Assembly: GCA_019416685.1 (NCBI GenBank)
Contig: DXWV01000050.1
Span: 1 to 64,000 of the forward strand
DNA from: Bacteroides sp.
GTDB taxonomy: Bacteria; Bacteroidota; Bacteroidia; Bacteroidales; Bacteroidaceae
Direction of reading: 5' to 3'
DNA: 64,000 nt
Shown: positions 45,909-54,015 of the stretch, piece after piece
How the letters are laid out: each line of letters opens with the position of its first letter
How positions within the stretch are numbered: position 1 is the first letter of the stretch
Made by a program: the position numbers and the translations under genes
The notes under the pieces: model-generated
The model's input: the letters and a program-made list of their open reading frames with translations, nothing else
The model's database searches: none
Told to the model about the DNA's origin: nothing

Positions 45909-47447
45909 ATGGACAGACGAAATTTTATAAGAACAGGAGGCATGGCATTATTAGGTTCGTTGGCTGCAGGCTCAGCGTTGGCTATCCCTTCGGTGAAGGG
46001 AGCTTTGGGAGGAGCCGACCAGAAGGCGGCGCTTTCGCAGGCGATGAATCATTTTGGTGTGGGCGAAGAAGATATGAAGAAAGTACTGGCAGCAGCCCTT
46101 GAAAAAGGAGGAGATTATGCTGATCTCTTTTTTGAACATACCTTCACCAACGTAATCAGTTTGAAAGACGGGGCGGTGAATAGTTGTAATTCCTATATAG
46201 ATTTTGGTATGGGGGTGCGTGTGCTTGCAGGTGATCAGACCGGTTATGCCTATGTGGAAAATGTGACGCTTGAAGATATGCTGAATGCCGCACGTACAGC
46301 TGCGCGTATTGCATCCGGCAAGAAGAAGTCCGGTCCTGTACGTATGGCAGAAAAAACGTTGAAGAAAAACTACTATCCGATAACTACTCCCTGGGAGGAG
46401 ATCAGTTTGAAAGATAAGATGCCTTATCTTCAAAAGCTTAATGACAAGATATTTGCATTGGATAAACGAGTCTCCAAAGTAATGGCTAATCAGAGTGATT
46501 CGACATCGCATATTCTTTTCTGTAACAGTGAAGGTGTGATGTATTATGATTATCGTCCTATGGTGACACTTGGTGCAGTCTGCATTATGGAGGAAAACGG
46601 AAAGATGGAGAATAGCTATGCTGCCCGTGCCTATCGTAAAGGGTTTGAGTTTCTGTCTGATGATCTGGTTGAGATTTTGGCACGTGAAGCCGTGGACAAT
46701 ACAGCCATTCTTTTCAAAGCCATCAAGCCTAAAGGTGGAGAGATGCCTGTGGTGATGGGTGCGGGAGGTTCCGGCATCCTGTTGCACGAGGCTATCGGAC
46801 ATGCGTTTGAAGCAGATTTCAATCGCAAGAATGTCTCTATTTTCTCCGATCAGTTGAATAAGAAAGTGTGCAATGAACATATTTCTGTAATAGATGATGG
46901 TACTATTCCTTTCAACCGTGGATCTGTGAACTTTGATGATGAGGGAGTAGAGGGACAGAAAACATATCTCGTTAAAGAAGGGGTTTTAACCAGTTATATG
47001 CACGACCGTATCAGTGCTAAACATTATGGTATTGCCCCAACCGGAAACGGACGACGCGAAACCTTCCGAAATATGCCGATTCCTCGTATGCGTGCTACGT
47101 ATATGGAACCGGGCAATATGAAAGAAGAAGATATTATAGCTTCCGTAAAACAGGGTATTTTTGTCGATCAGTTTACAAACGGACAGGTACAGATTGGTGC
47201 AGGTGATTTTACTTTCTTCGTGAAATCGGGTTATCTGATTGAGGATGGTAAATTGACACAACCTATTAAAGATATCAATATCATCGGAAATGGCCCGAAA
47301 GCATTGGCAGATATTACTATGGTAGCTGATAATGATAAGATTGATAATGGTACCTGGACTTGCGGAAAGGATGGACAATCTTGTCCGGTGACTTGTGGTA
47401 TGCCTTCGGCGTTGGTTAGTAAACTGACCGTTGGAGGAGAAAACTGA
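45909..47447 (+). CDS. tldD: TldD-family metalloprotease with Tat-type N-terminus
   Basis: One half of the TldD/TldE zinc protease that matures modified peptides and degrades proteins in E. coli. The metal site HEAIGHAFE begins at His293. Unlike cytosolic TldD, the N-terminus reads RRNFIRTGG followed by a hydrophobic run and ALA, a twin-arginine signal peptide. At 512 residues it is longer than usual because of this segment. The tldE partner lies 112 bases downstream and lacks any signal peptide. Confidence 0.9.
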   Translation: MDRRNFIRTGGMALLGSLAAGSALAIPSVKGALGGADQKAALSQAMNHFGVGEEDMKKVLAAALEKGGDYADLFFEHTFTNVISLKDGAVNSCNSYIDFGMGVRVLAGDQTGYAYVENVTLEDMLNAARTAARIASGKKKSGPVRMAEKTLKKNYYPITTPWEEISLKDKMPYLQKLNDKIFALDKRVSKVMANQSDSTSHILFCNSEGVMYYDYRPMVTLGAVCIMEENGKMENSYAARAYRKGFEFLSDDLVEILAREAVDNTAILFKAIKPKGGEMPVVMGAGGSGILLHEAIGHAFEADFNRKNVSIFSDQLNKKVCNEHISVIDDGTIPFNRGSVNFDDEGVEGQKTYLVKEGVLTSYMHDRISAKHYGIAPTGNGRRETFRNMPIPRMRATYMEPGNMKEEDIIASVKQGIFVDQFTNGQVQIGAGDFTFFVKSGYLIEDGKLTQPIKDINIIGNGPKALADITMVADNDKIDNGTWTCGKDGQSCPVTCGMPSALVSKLTVGGEN

Positions 47448-47559
47448 GGAAACAGTGAGAACTAAAAATTAGAAATTAAAAATTAAAGTTGAAACTTCGC
47501 GGAATGTGGTAAAGATATATGTTTAGTTCCCGGTTTTCAACTCTCAACTTTCAACTCTT
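47448..47559. other. Spacer between tldD and tldE with low-complexity repeats
   Basis: Contains repeated AAATTA/GAAATTAA units near 47465-47487 and three TCAACT-type units near 47536-47557. The earlier AAAGTTGAAA can pair with the TTTTCAACT runs, so the spacer may fold. It looks like a Bacteroides-type intergenic repeat. No promoter box found. Confidence 0.4.
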
Positions 47560-48879
47560 ATGATTTCAGATAGCAATAAAAAACTGGCACAATGGGCAAT
47601 GGATTATGCCTTGAAGAATGGTTGTCAGCAAGCAAAAGTGAATCTTTATACCGGGTCAAACTCCTCTTTTGAGTTGCGTGATGCTAAAATGGACCGTTTA
47701 CAGCAGGCTTCGGAAAATGGCTTGACTATTTTCTTATATGTAGACGGACGCTATGGAACCTATTCTACCAATCGACTGGATAAGAAAGAACTTGAAACAT
47801 TTATAAAGAATGGTATTGATTCTACCCGTTATCTGGCAAAGGACGAGGCGCGTGTTTTGCCGGATGCTTCCCGCTATTACAAAGGAGGAAGCCCCGATTT
47901 GAAGTTGTTGGATGCAAAATTTTCTTCCATCCGTCCCGATGATAAAGTAGCATTGGCAAAAGCTGTTGCCGAAGAGGCACTGGGCAAAGATGACCGTATT
48001 ATCTCTGTCAGCTCTTCTTATAGTGATGGAGATAATTTTGGATACCGGATCACCAGTAATGGTTTTGAAGGAGAAACAAAATCAAGCTGGTATTCTCTTT
48101 ATGCCGAGGTTGCAATAAAGGGTGAAGGAGAAGCGCGCCCTTCTGCCGGCTGGTATGAATCATCACTCTATTTTGATAAACTGGTAAAAGCAGGCATCGG
48201 GCAGAAAGCTCTGGAGCGTGTATTGCGTAAGGTAGGGCAAAGAAAGGCGAAATCCGGTAAATATACGATGGTGGTAGATCCGATGAATGTCAGTCAGCTA
48301 CTTAGTCCTTTGATGGATGCTCTTTATGGATCTTCGCTTCAGCAGAAAAACTCTTTCCTGCTGGATAAGCTGAATGAGAAAGTATTGGCCGATAAGATGA
48401 CATTAATAGACGAACCACATCTGCAACAAGCATCTGGCGCCCGCTATTTTGATAGTGAAGGCGTAGCAACAGAGCGACGTCCGGTTTTTGAGAATGGAGT
48501 GTTGAAAACTTATTTTATAGATACCTATAATGCCAGAAAGATGGGCGTTTCTCCGACTGTTAACTCACCCTCTATTCTGGTCATGCAAACGGGCTTAAAG
48601 GATCTCGACGGGCTGGTAGCCGGAGTGGATCATGGAATCCTTGTGACAGGTTTTAATGGGGGTAACTGTAACAGTTCTACAGGAGATTTTTCGTATGGTA
48701 TCGAAGGGTTCCTTATTGAAAATGGGAAACTGACACAGCCTGTATCCGAAATGAATGTTACCGGTAATATGTTGACTCTCTGGTCGTCGTTGTCCGAAAC
48801 AGGAAACGATCCGCGATTGTCTTCATCCTGGCGTATCCCGTCGCTGGTCTTTGAAGGTGTGGACTTTAGCGGACTCTAA
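47560..48879 (+). CDS. pmbA: TldE/PmbA-family protein
   Basis: A 439-residue partner of TldD without the zinc site. In E. coli TldE is the non-catalytic subunit of the heterodimer. The N-terminal MISDSNKKLAQWAMDYALKNG and the GNCNSSTGDFSYGIEGFLI region are typical of the family, the latter forming part of the TldD/E core. No signal peptide, in contrast to the Tat-type TldD next door. Confidence 0.88.
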   Translation: MISDSNKKLAQWAMDYALKNGCQQAKVNLYTGSNSSFELRDAKMDRLQQASENGLTIFLYVDGRYGTYSTNRLDKKELETFIKNGIDSTRYLAKDEARVLPDASRYYKGGSPDLKLLDAKFSSIRPDDKVALAKAVAEEALGKDDRIISVSSSYSDGDNFGYRITSNGFEGETKSSWYSLYAEVAIKGEGEARPSAGWYESSLYFDKLVKAGIGQKALERVLRKVGQRKAKSGKYTMVVDPMNVSQLLSPLMDALYGSSLQQKNSFLLDKLNEKVLADKMTLIDEPHLQQASGARYFDSEGVATERRPVFENGVLKTYFIDTYNARKMGVSPTVNSPSILVMQTGLKDLDGLVAGVDHGILVTGFNGGNCNSSTGDFSYGIEGFLIENGKLTQPVSEMNVTGNMLTLWSSLSETGNDPRLSSSWRIPSLVFEGVDFSGL

Positions 48880-48913
48880 ATTAATCTTATACAAATCTTT
48901 CCGAAACACACTT

Positions 48914-48973
48914 GCATCCTGTACACTATTTCTTGGCATTTCAATGACAAAAGCTGAGAGGTGTACAGGATGC
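48914..48973. repeat. 13-bp perfect inverted repeat
   Basis: GCATCCTGTACAC (48914-48926) and GTGTACAGGATGC (48961-48973) match perfectly around 34 bases. A CTCTTTTAT tail follows, so it may be the tldE terminator with a long loop. Confidence 0.6.
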
Positions 48974-49087
48974 CCTCTTTTATATACTCACTACTATGTT
49001 CACTACTTTAAGTGTGTAAGTCAATACTTATCATGCAATCAGACCACCCTATTTTTGCTTGTAATAAATCAAATGGAAAGAATCAAC

Positions 49088-49170
49088 AACATCCGGATGT
49101 TGTTGGTGAAAACATCTCCATGTTGTAAATCAAAACATCCGGGTGTTTTGCATGATAACATCCGGATGTT
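49088..49170. repeat. Four-copy palindrome array with exact 23-bp period
   Basis: AACATCCGGATGTT (49088-49101), AACATCTCCATGTT (49111-49124), AACATCCGGGTGTT (49134-49147) and AACATCCGGATGTT (49157-49170). The centres are 23.0 bp apart in every case. Units 1 and 4 are perfect 14-bp palindromes; units 2 and 3 deviate in the centre. The spacers are 9 bases long and differ from each other. Confidence 0.85.
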
Positions 49171-49234
49171 TTGTGCTCTTAAATCTAAAGAAGAGTACTA
49201 AAGGATTAGTAGATAATGCTTTGTATTATAGCTG

Positions 49235-50248
49235 TTAATTTAGCATTAAACTCATATAGGGTTGTAATGGAGAGAGGAGCTTTTCGCATAGTTCCCCGAT
49301 GGTCAATTGCCGGTGGCTACCTAATGACCGTTCTTTACTGAATTTACATTTTCCTTTGTAAAGGTAGTAGTAGCCATTATTTATAACCAATTGTTCGTCT
49401 GTTAACTTTATACTCATTTCAATTTCCGGATGCAAAGCCGCATGAAGTTGCAGAATTGTTCTGGCATCAATGATACGTGCCATGCCGAGGGGATATTGTT
49501 CTTCGGTAGCCATAGGGGGAGTAATAATTGTAATAGCGTCGGTACCTGCTTCCTGCCGGATATGATAGAGCAATGCTTTTTCAATTTCGTCGTTTTCTGT
49601 TAGCAATTCACTTATTTGCAATCCATTTCCATTCGGATAAACAATGGCTATACCTGCTATCTGTTCCTGAACGGTAGCTATATAGAATGTGCCTTTACTG
49701 ATAAGCAGATCTGCGAAAATTACTTTAAAGTCACTAAAAGTATGCTGAATACAGCAAGGGCGCTCAGACATTTTTTGGTCGAGATATTGATATACCTCTT
49801 CATTGGCATCTGCTAATTTCGTTATGAAGATATCCGGCACAGGACTTATGTTCCATTGTGATATGTTTTTTTCCGAATAACGGAATACTGGCATATACCC
49901 CATACGCGCATAATAATCAAACAACCAGGGCTCTGCGGGGATCAGTGTGCTAAGAACAACGCGATTATACCTCATACGTGCAAATGCTTGTGAAAGTAAC
50001 TCACGCATGACTCCGTTTCCCCGGAAATCGGGATGGGTACAAGCACCGGAGATATATGAAGTCTGAATTTGTTCACCACAAAAGGTCATAGGATAGGGTA
50101 TCATCTGAAGTGCAGAGACAACTTCTTTACCGCTTTCTATAGCGATATTAACTTCGTCATTATAACGCAGGCGAAAATACATATCGATGAACGCATCGCT
50201 ATCGTCAAAACAAAGCTTCCATAGAGCTTTTATCTGTTGTTTGGTCAT
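49235..50248 (-). CDS. GNAT-family N-acetyltransferase (Eis-like)
   Basis: A 337-residue acetyltransferase. The acetyl-CoA site is in GACTHPDFRGNGVMRELL (about residues 69-86, V/I-x-x-x-x-R/Q-G-x-G/A type). The GNAT core at the N-terminus is followed by a second GNAT-like half (YIATVQEQIAGIAIVYPNG) and a short C-terminal domain, as in larger Eis-type proteins. Substrate unknown. It lies next to a DUF2156-type protein (7-base gap), another acyl- or aminoacyltransferase of the same fold, so the two are probably one operon. Confidence 0.85.
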   Translation of the reverse strand: MTKQQIKALWKLCFDDSDAFIDMYFRLRYNDEVNIAIESGKEVVSALQMIPYPMTFCGEQIQTSYISGACTHPDFRGNGVMRELLSQAFARMRYNRVVLSTLIPAEPWLFDYYARMGYMPVFRYSEKNISQWNISPVPDIFITKLADANEEVYQYLDQKMSERPCCIQHTFSDFKVIFADLLISKGTFYIATVQEQIAGIAIVYPNGNGLQISELLTENDEIEKALLYHIRQEAGTDAITIITPPMATEEQYPLGMARIIDARTILQLHAALHPEIEMSIKLTDEQLVINNGYYYLYKGKCKFSKERSLGSHRQLTIGELCEKLLSPLQPYMSLMLN

Positions 50249-50255
50249 TTTTATC

Positions 50256-51173
50256 TTACCATTTAATCATTTCCAAAGGATGTTCTTTAAAACATGCCAT
50301 ATACTTCTCCAGGATAGTAACGGGCTGGTAGGATAGTTTTGCTTTTCGCAGACCTTCAATACCCAGATCCTCTTCACGGTTAATGTAGATATATTGTTCG
50401 GGGATGTGATTGGCAAATTCATAGTTGATCATGGCATAAGCCCCATCAATTGTTGTGTCAGCTTTTTCTACATGCACACCGAAAGTCTCTTTGTTGATAG
50501 GCATCCCAAAAGTAAATGCAACAATCTTGCCGTCAACGTGAAGTATTCCACCCGTTAACCCCAGTGCTTCGAAATGATTCAATGCATAAATAAGGGCACG
50601 GCGTTCATTACCGGTACCTTCCTGTTGGTCACAGTTATTCACCTTACACCATTCAGCTTCCAGATCTAAACATTCCTGAATACGATCAGGGGTGATAGGG
50701 GTATATTCATAGTTACTGTATGTGTTGCGGAATTTATTAATATGGTTTCGCTTAGACTGGAATTTTTTTCCTTTTAGCGTAGCCAGATCGGTGTGCAGGT
50801 AGATATAATCTGCATAGTCTCTGTCGGCAGTAAATGTAAACTGTCCCGGCATGATCTCCTCAAGTTCTTCCCTCATACATGAACATACACCCAGCATACA
50901 GAATGGTTGCCCTTCCTGATTTGCATCTTCGATGAGCATATCCAGTACCTTTCTCAGATTTCCTTTTCCGACAGGCATCATATAGGCCAGTTCGTCTCCG
51001 ACCCAGAATTTGAACGCCAGAAAATCGTCAATGATGGCGAACTGAGTGTTATACAGAAATCTCCAACTGCAAAGGTTGGAAAAAGAAAGGTCGCAATTGC
51101 GACGACTACTGTTCATCGTGTAAGATGTAATGGTATCCTTGTCCTGGATAGTGATATCCTTAAAATCTATCAT
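50256..51173 (-). CDS. DUF2156 / MprF-C-terminal-like protein
   Basis: A 305-residue protein related to the C-terminal aminoacyltransferase domain of MprF (PF09924). It has the double GNAT fold with KFQSKRNHINKFRNTY in the middle, HVDGKIVAFTFGMPI and a KLSYQP ending. Free-standing DUF2156 proteins are of unknown substrate; lipid or peptidoglycan-type acceptors are plausible. No transmembrane helix. Upstream of, and co-transcribed with, the GNAT gene. Confidence 0.85.
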   Translation of the reverse strand: MIDFKDITIQDKDTITSYTMNSSRRNCDLSFSNLCSWRFLYNTQFAIIDDFLAFKFWVGDELAYMMPVGKGNLRKVLDMLIEDANQEGQPFCMLGVCSCMREELEEIMPGQFTFTADRDYADYIYLHTDLATLKGKKFQSKRNHINKFRNTYSNYEYTPITPDRIQECLDLEAEWCKVNNCDQQEGTGNERRALIYALNHFEALGLTGGILHVDGKIVAFTFGMPINKETFGVHVEKADTTIDGAYAMINYEFANHIPEQYIYINREEDLGIEGLRKAKLSYQPVTILEKYMACFKEHPLEMIKW

Positions 51174-51227
51174 ATAAAATTTATTTTGCTTTTCGCTTAC
51201 TAATATAACAAATAGAGGACGTTTTTG

Positions 51228-51923
51228 TTAGAGAAGACCTAATAATCGGAGAATTGTTGGAGTCAATAATGCAGTGAATATTCCGTTTAATGTCAATCCC
51301 AGACTGGCATATGCTCCATATTTACTACTGATATCCATCGCAGTGGAGGTTCCTACCGCATGAGCAGCGGTTCCCATGGATAATCCCTGGGCTATCGGAC
51401 TACCTACATGCATCAGTTTCATTGTTTTGAATCCGAGTATAGCCCCCAGTAATCCGACACAGACTACTACTGCTGCAGTCAGCGAAGGAATACCTCCTAA
51501 GGTTTTGGTTACTTCCATGGCAATAGGAGTAGTTACGGATTTCGGAGCCAGAGAGAGAATAACTTCTTGTGAAGCTCCCATTAGTTTGGCTATCAGTACA
51601 ACGGAAACAACTCCGACAAAACAGCCTGCCAACTGTGATAATAATATGGGCAACAATTGTTTTTTGATCGTTTCCAGCTGCAGATACAGAGGTACACCCA
51701 ATGCTACTACTGCCGGTTTTAGCCAGAACTCAATCAGATGACCACCTTCATTGTAGGTTTCATAACTGATATGGGTTATTTTCAGAAAAATGATAAGGAC
51801 GGCTATAGTGAGCAAAATGGGATTTAGCAAAAGAAATCCCGTTTTCTTTTGCAGTAGCTTGGCAAAGAAATAAATCCCGAAGGTGATAGCCAACAGGAAG
51901 AATTCATTTTCTAAATAATTCAT
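51228..51923 (-). CDS. lrgB: LrgB-family membrane protein
   Basis: A 231-residue inner-membrane protein with six to eight helices. Conserved: ALAPKSVTTPIAMEVTKTLGG and the glycine-rich AHAVGTSTAMD. In staphylococci the Lrg/Cid pair tunes murein hydrolase activity and cell lysis; the plant homologue carries glycolate/glycerate. The symbol is by family. Its ATG overlaps the stop of the upstream LrgA-type gene by 4 bases, so the two are coupled. Confidence 0.88.
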   Translation of the reverse strand: MNYLENEFFLLAITFGIYFFAKLLQKKTGFLLLNPILLTIAVLIIFLKITHISYETYNEGGHLIEFWLKPAVVALGVPLYLQLETIKKQLLPILLSQLAGCFVGVVSVVLIAKLMGASQEVILSLAPKSVTTPIAMEVTKTLGGIPSLTAAVVVCVGLLGAILGFKTMKLMHVGSPIAQGLSMGTAAHAVGTSTAMDISSKYGAYASLGLTLNGIFTALLTPTILRLLGLL

Positions 51924-52258
51924 TTGATCCTACGTGTTAATTGGTGAACCCATCCGGTGACAATAAGCACCAGAATGGTACTGATAAGGGTTGCAACTAC
52001 TATCGGCCAGAATTGTGCCTCTATGATGTCAAAATAGAGCATAAGGGCAACTCCTGGTGGAATAAAGAAGAATCCCAGATTAGCAACTAAGAAGTCGGAC
52101 ATACCTTGCACCCAATGCAACTTAATCCAACCCAATTTCAGAAACAGGGTGAGCAACAACATTCCTATGATGCTGGACGGTAACTTAATTCCCGTGAGAA
52201 AAACAATCAATTCACCCAAAGCCAAACAGCCAAATAAAATGGCACACTGACGTATCAT
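51920..52258 (-). CDS. lrgA: LrgA/CidA-family membrane protein
   Basis: A 112-residue holin-like protein with four hydrophobic helices. The family core KLPSSIIGMLLLTLFLKLG and FFIPPGVALMLYFD is present. Partner of the overlapping LrgB gene. In other bacteria the pair controls autolysis or transports pyruvate/glycolate. Confidence 0.88.
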   Translation of the reverse strand: MIRQCAILFGCLALGELIVFLTGIKLPSSIIGMLLLTLFLKLGWIKLHWVQGMSDFLVANLGFFFIPPGVALMLYFDIIEAQFWPIVVATLISTILVLIVTGWVHQLTRRIK

Positions 52259-52288
52259 ATTTTATACCTATTGAATTTGAAAACGGCG

Positions 52289-52296
52289 CAAAGTTA
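52289..52296 (-). promoter_or_regulatory. lrgA-lrgB -7 box
   Basis: Reads TAACTTTG on the - strand, an exact TAnnTTTG match 31 bases before the lrgA start. Confidence 0.45.
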
Positions 52297-52402
52297 TGAA
52301 ATAAGTAGGAGAGTTGTCACTGTTTTCCGTGAAGAAATTATTTTAACCATTCAATTGTATGAAAAAAAACAATGAAAAAAGGAATAGAAAGGAAAATATA
52401 TA

Positions 52403-52410
52403 TATTTTTG
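52403..52410 (+). promoter_or_regulatory. -7 box of the LPP20/DUF4384/transglutaminase-like operon
   Basis: TATTTTTG matches TAnnTTTG, in an AT run 55 bases before the first start codon. Only one promoter is seen for the three genes. Confidence 0.5.
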
Positions 52411-52464
52411 CAAATATCAATGTCCGAATTAAAAACGAATATTAACTACTAAAACAAGACGAAT

Positions 52465-53148
52465 ATGAAGAAAAACTTATTAATCAGCGTTTTCACGGCT
52501 TTTGCTCTGATGTTATCTGTAAATAGCTTTGCACAAGAAAAGGCAACCAAGAAAGACTACAAAACAATGGCAAAACAAGAGAAAGTTTTGAACAATGAAC
52601 TGAAAAAAAAGGCACTTAAAGATGCACGCAAAGAAGCTAAGAAATTAACGAAAGAAGGGTTTAAAACTCCAATTGGAAAATTACCATTGGATAAGCAGAT
52701 AGAGAATGCATGGCAGAAGCAGGCAGAAATGACTCCGGACGGAACTCCGTTCTGGTATGTTGCTTCCTCAAGAGCTATTGGTGGCAATCAGTCTTCTGCT
52801 GTTTTGCAGGCAACCAATGCTGCCAAGATAGAACTTGCGGGGCAGATTCAAACAAAAGTGTCTCAGCTGATTGAGGCAAAAGTGGCCAATGATGATATGG
52901 GACAGGAAGAAGCTGCCAGTCTTTCAAGTGTAGTTGCTGCCAGTAAAAGTGTGATTTCGGCTACTTTGGGGCGTATCACTCCATTGGTAGAAGTGTATAG
53001 AACGCTTGAAAACAAAAATGTAGAGGTGATGGTAACACTTGGATATAGTCTGGAATCTGCCAATAAGGCTGCGATTAGTGCAGTACGTGCCGAATTGGCA
53101 AAGAAGTCGGAAGATCTGGCCAAAGAACTGGATAAGTTAGGATATTAA
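52465..53148 (+). CDS. Secreted LPP20-like protein, first of a three-gene operon
   Basis: A 227-residue exported protein (signal peptide ending NSFAQ). A Lys-rich coiled-coil-like stretch (about 25-65, KKDYKTMAKQEKVLNNELKK) is followed by a domain of the LPP20 lipoprotein type: WYVASSRAIGGNQSSAVLQA, KIELAGQIQTKVSQL and VEVMVTLGYS. There is no lipobox Cys. LPP20 domains are common in secreted proteins of unknown role. The two downstream genes follow at 30 and 39 bases. Confidence 0.8.
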   Translation: MKKNLLISVFTAFALMLSVNSFAQEKATKKDYKTMAKQEKVLNNELKKKALKDARKEAKKLTKEGFKTPIGKLPLDKQIENAWQKQAEMTPDGTPFWYVASSRAIGGNQSSAVLQATNAAKIELAGQIQTKVSQLIEAKVANDDMGQEEAASLSSVVAASKSVISATLGRITPLVEVYRTLENKNVEVMVTLGYSLESANKAAISAVRAELAKKSEDLAKELDKLGY

Positions 53149-53178
53149 GGATCGATTATTAAAAAGGGAAAGATTTGA

Positions 53179-53976
53179 ATGAGAATAAATAGGCTACTCG
53201 GAGTTATAGCTATTTTATTGTTGATATCTGCCGGAAGCCTTTGTGCCCAGGACATTGTTAAGGTGAAAGGGGTACAGGGGCGTTGGCAGGTCAGTGAAGA
53301 GATCACTTTGAAGCAAGCTGAGGAACGCGCTTTTATGGAAGCCAAGAAAGCTGCTTTACAGAAAGCTGGGGTGATGGAAAACGTCTGGTCGGTTTTCGGG
53401 CAGATAACTCAGAATGACGGGCAAGAGTTTCATGAGGCATATTCACAGATGAGTGTGCTTGCTATTGGGGGCATGATAAATGTTACCCATAAAAAGATAG
53501 AAGAGATATGGGACACAGATACCCGTAGCCTTTATAAAGTAGTGACGATTGATGCTACTGTGCAGAAGAATGCCAAACCTGATAATGCCTATGCACTTGA
53601 AGTGAAGGGGGTGGAAACTCTTTATAAGGAAGGGGATGCGTTTACTTGCCGGCTGACGGTGCATGGAACGGATTCTTATCTAAAATTTTTCTGGTTTGAC
53701 AGTACGGGAGGAGCATTGCTATATCCCAATACATACGAGGCAAATAATTTGCTCAAAGCAGGGCAGGAGTATAAGATTCCTTTCAGTAATGCGGTGGATT
53801 ATCTTATGGAAAAACAACCGGGTAAAGACAATGAGAAGATCAACATTATGATGGTAGCTACTAAAGAGAATATCCCTTTTACAGAAGTGGTTACTTATCA
53901 GAATGTGTTGAAATGGGTCTATTCAATCCCGGTCAACCAGCGTTGTGCTTTCTATGAGATGGTGTTGATTAAGTAG
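53179..53976 (+). CDS. Secreted protein with DUF4384-like domain
   Basis: A 265-residue exported protein (signal ending SLCAQ). The N-terminal part (VKGVQGRWQVSEEITLKQAEERAFMEAKKAAL) resembles the LPP20-type core of the gene before it. The C-terminal half has LYKEGDAFTCRLTVHGTDSYL and LLYPNTYEANNLLKAGQEYKI, matching the DUF4384 pattern (GD...YL...LFPN...G..y.iP). DUF4384 is often found in putative surface or kinase-associated proteins. Function not known. Confidence 0.75.
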   Translation: MRINRLLGVIAILLLISAGSLCAQDIVKVKGVQGRWQVSEEITLKQAEERAFMEAKKAALQKAGVMENVWSVFGQITQNDGQEFHEAYSQMSVLAIGGMINVTHKKIEEIWDTDTRSLYKVVTIDATVQKNAKPDNAYALEVKGVETLYKEGDAFTCRLTVHGTDSYLKFFWFDSTGGALLYPNTYEANNLLKAGQEYKIPFSNAVDYLMEKQPGKDNEKINIMMVATKENIPFTEVVTYQNVLKWVYSIPVNQRCAFYEMVLIK

Positions 53977-54015
53977 GATAATAATGAGTCGCTGGTTACT
54001 AAAAACAATACGCAG

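Larger units (their letters stand above)
48880..49234. other. Intergenic stretch with inverted and tandem palindromic repeats
   Basis: Roughly 355 bases between tldE and the convergent GNAT gene. It contains a 13-bp inverted repeat (48914-48973) and a four-unit palindrome array (49088-49170), both listed separately. A 116-codon frame crossing it looks like chance. Confidence 0.5.

Noticed and set aside
45972..46880. 302-codon frame on the - strand opposite tldD
   Set aside because: It lies wholly within the coding region of tldD, has a His- and Ile-rich composition typical of a shadow frame, and no promoter or start context.
49088..49170. Palindrome array as a CRISPR array
   Set aside because: The repeated unit is 14 bp and the spacers 9 bp, both far too short, and there are no cas genes.
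48851..49201. 116-codon + strand frame after tldE
   Set aside because: It overlaps the tldE end, runs across the inverted repeat and palindrome array, and has a patchwork composition. The 23-bp array is not in phase with codons.
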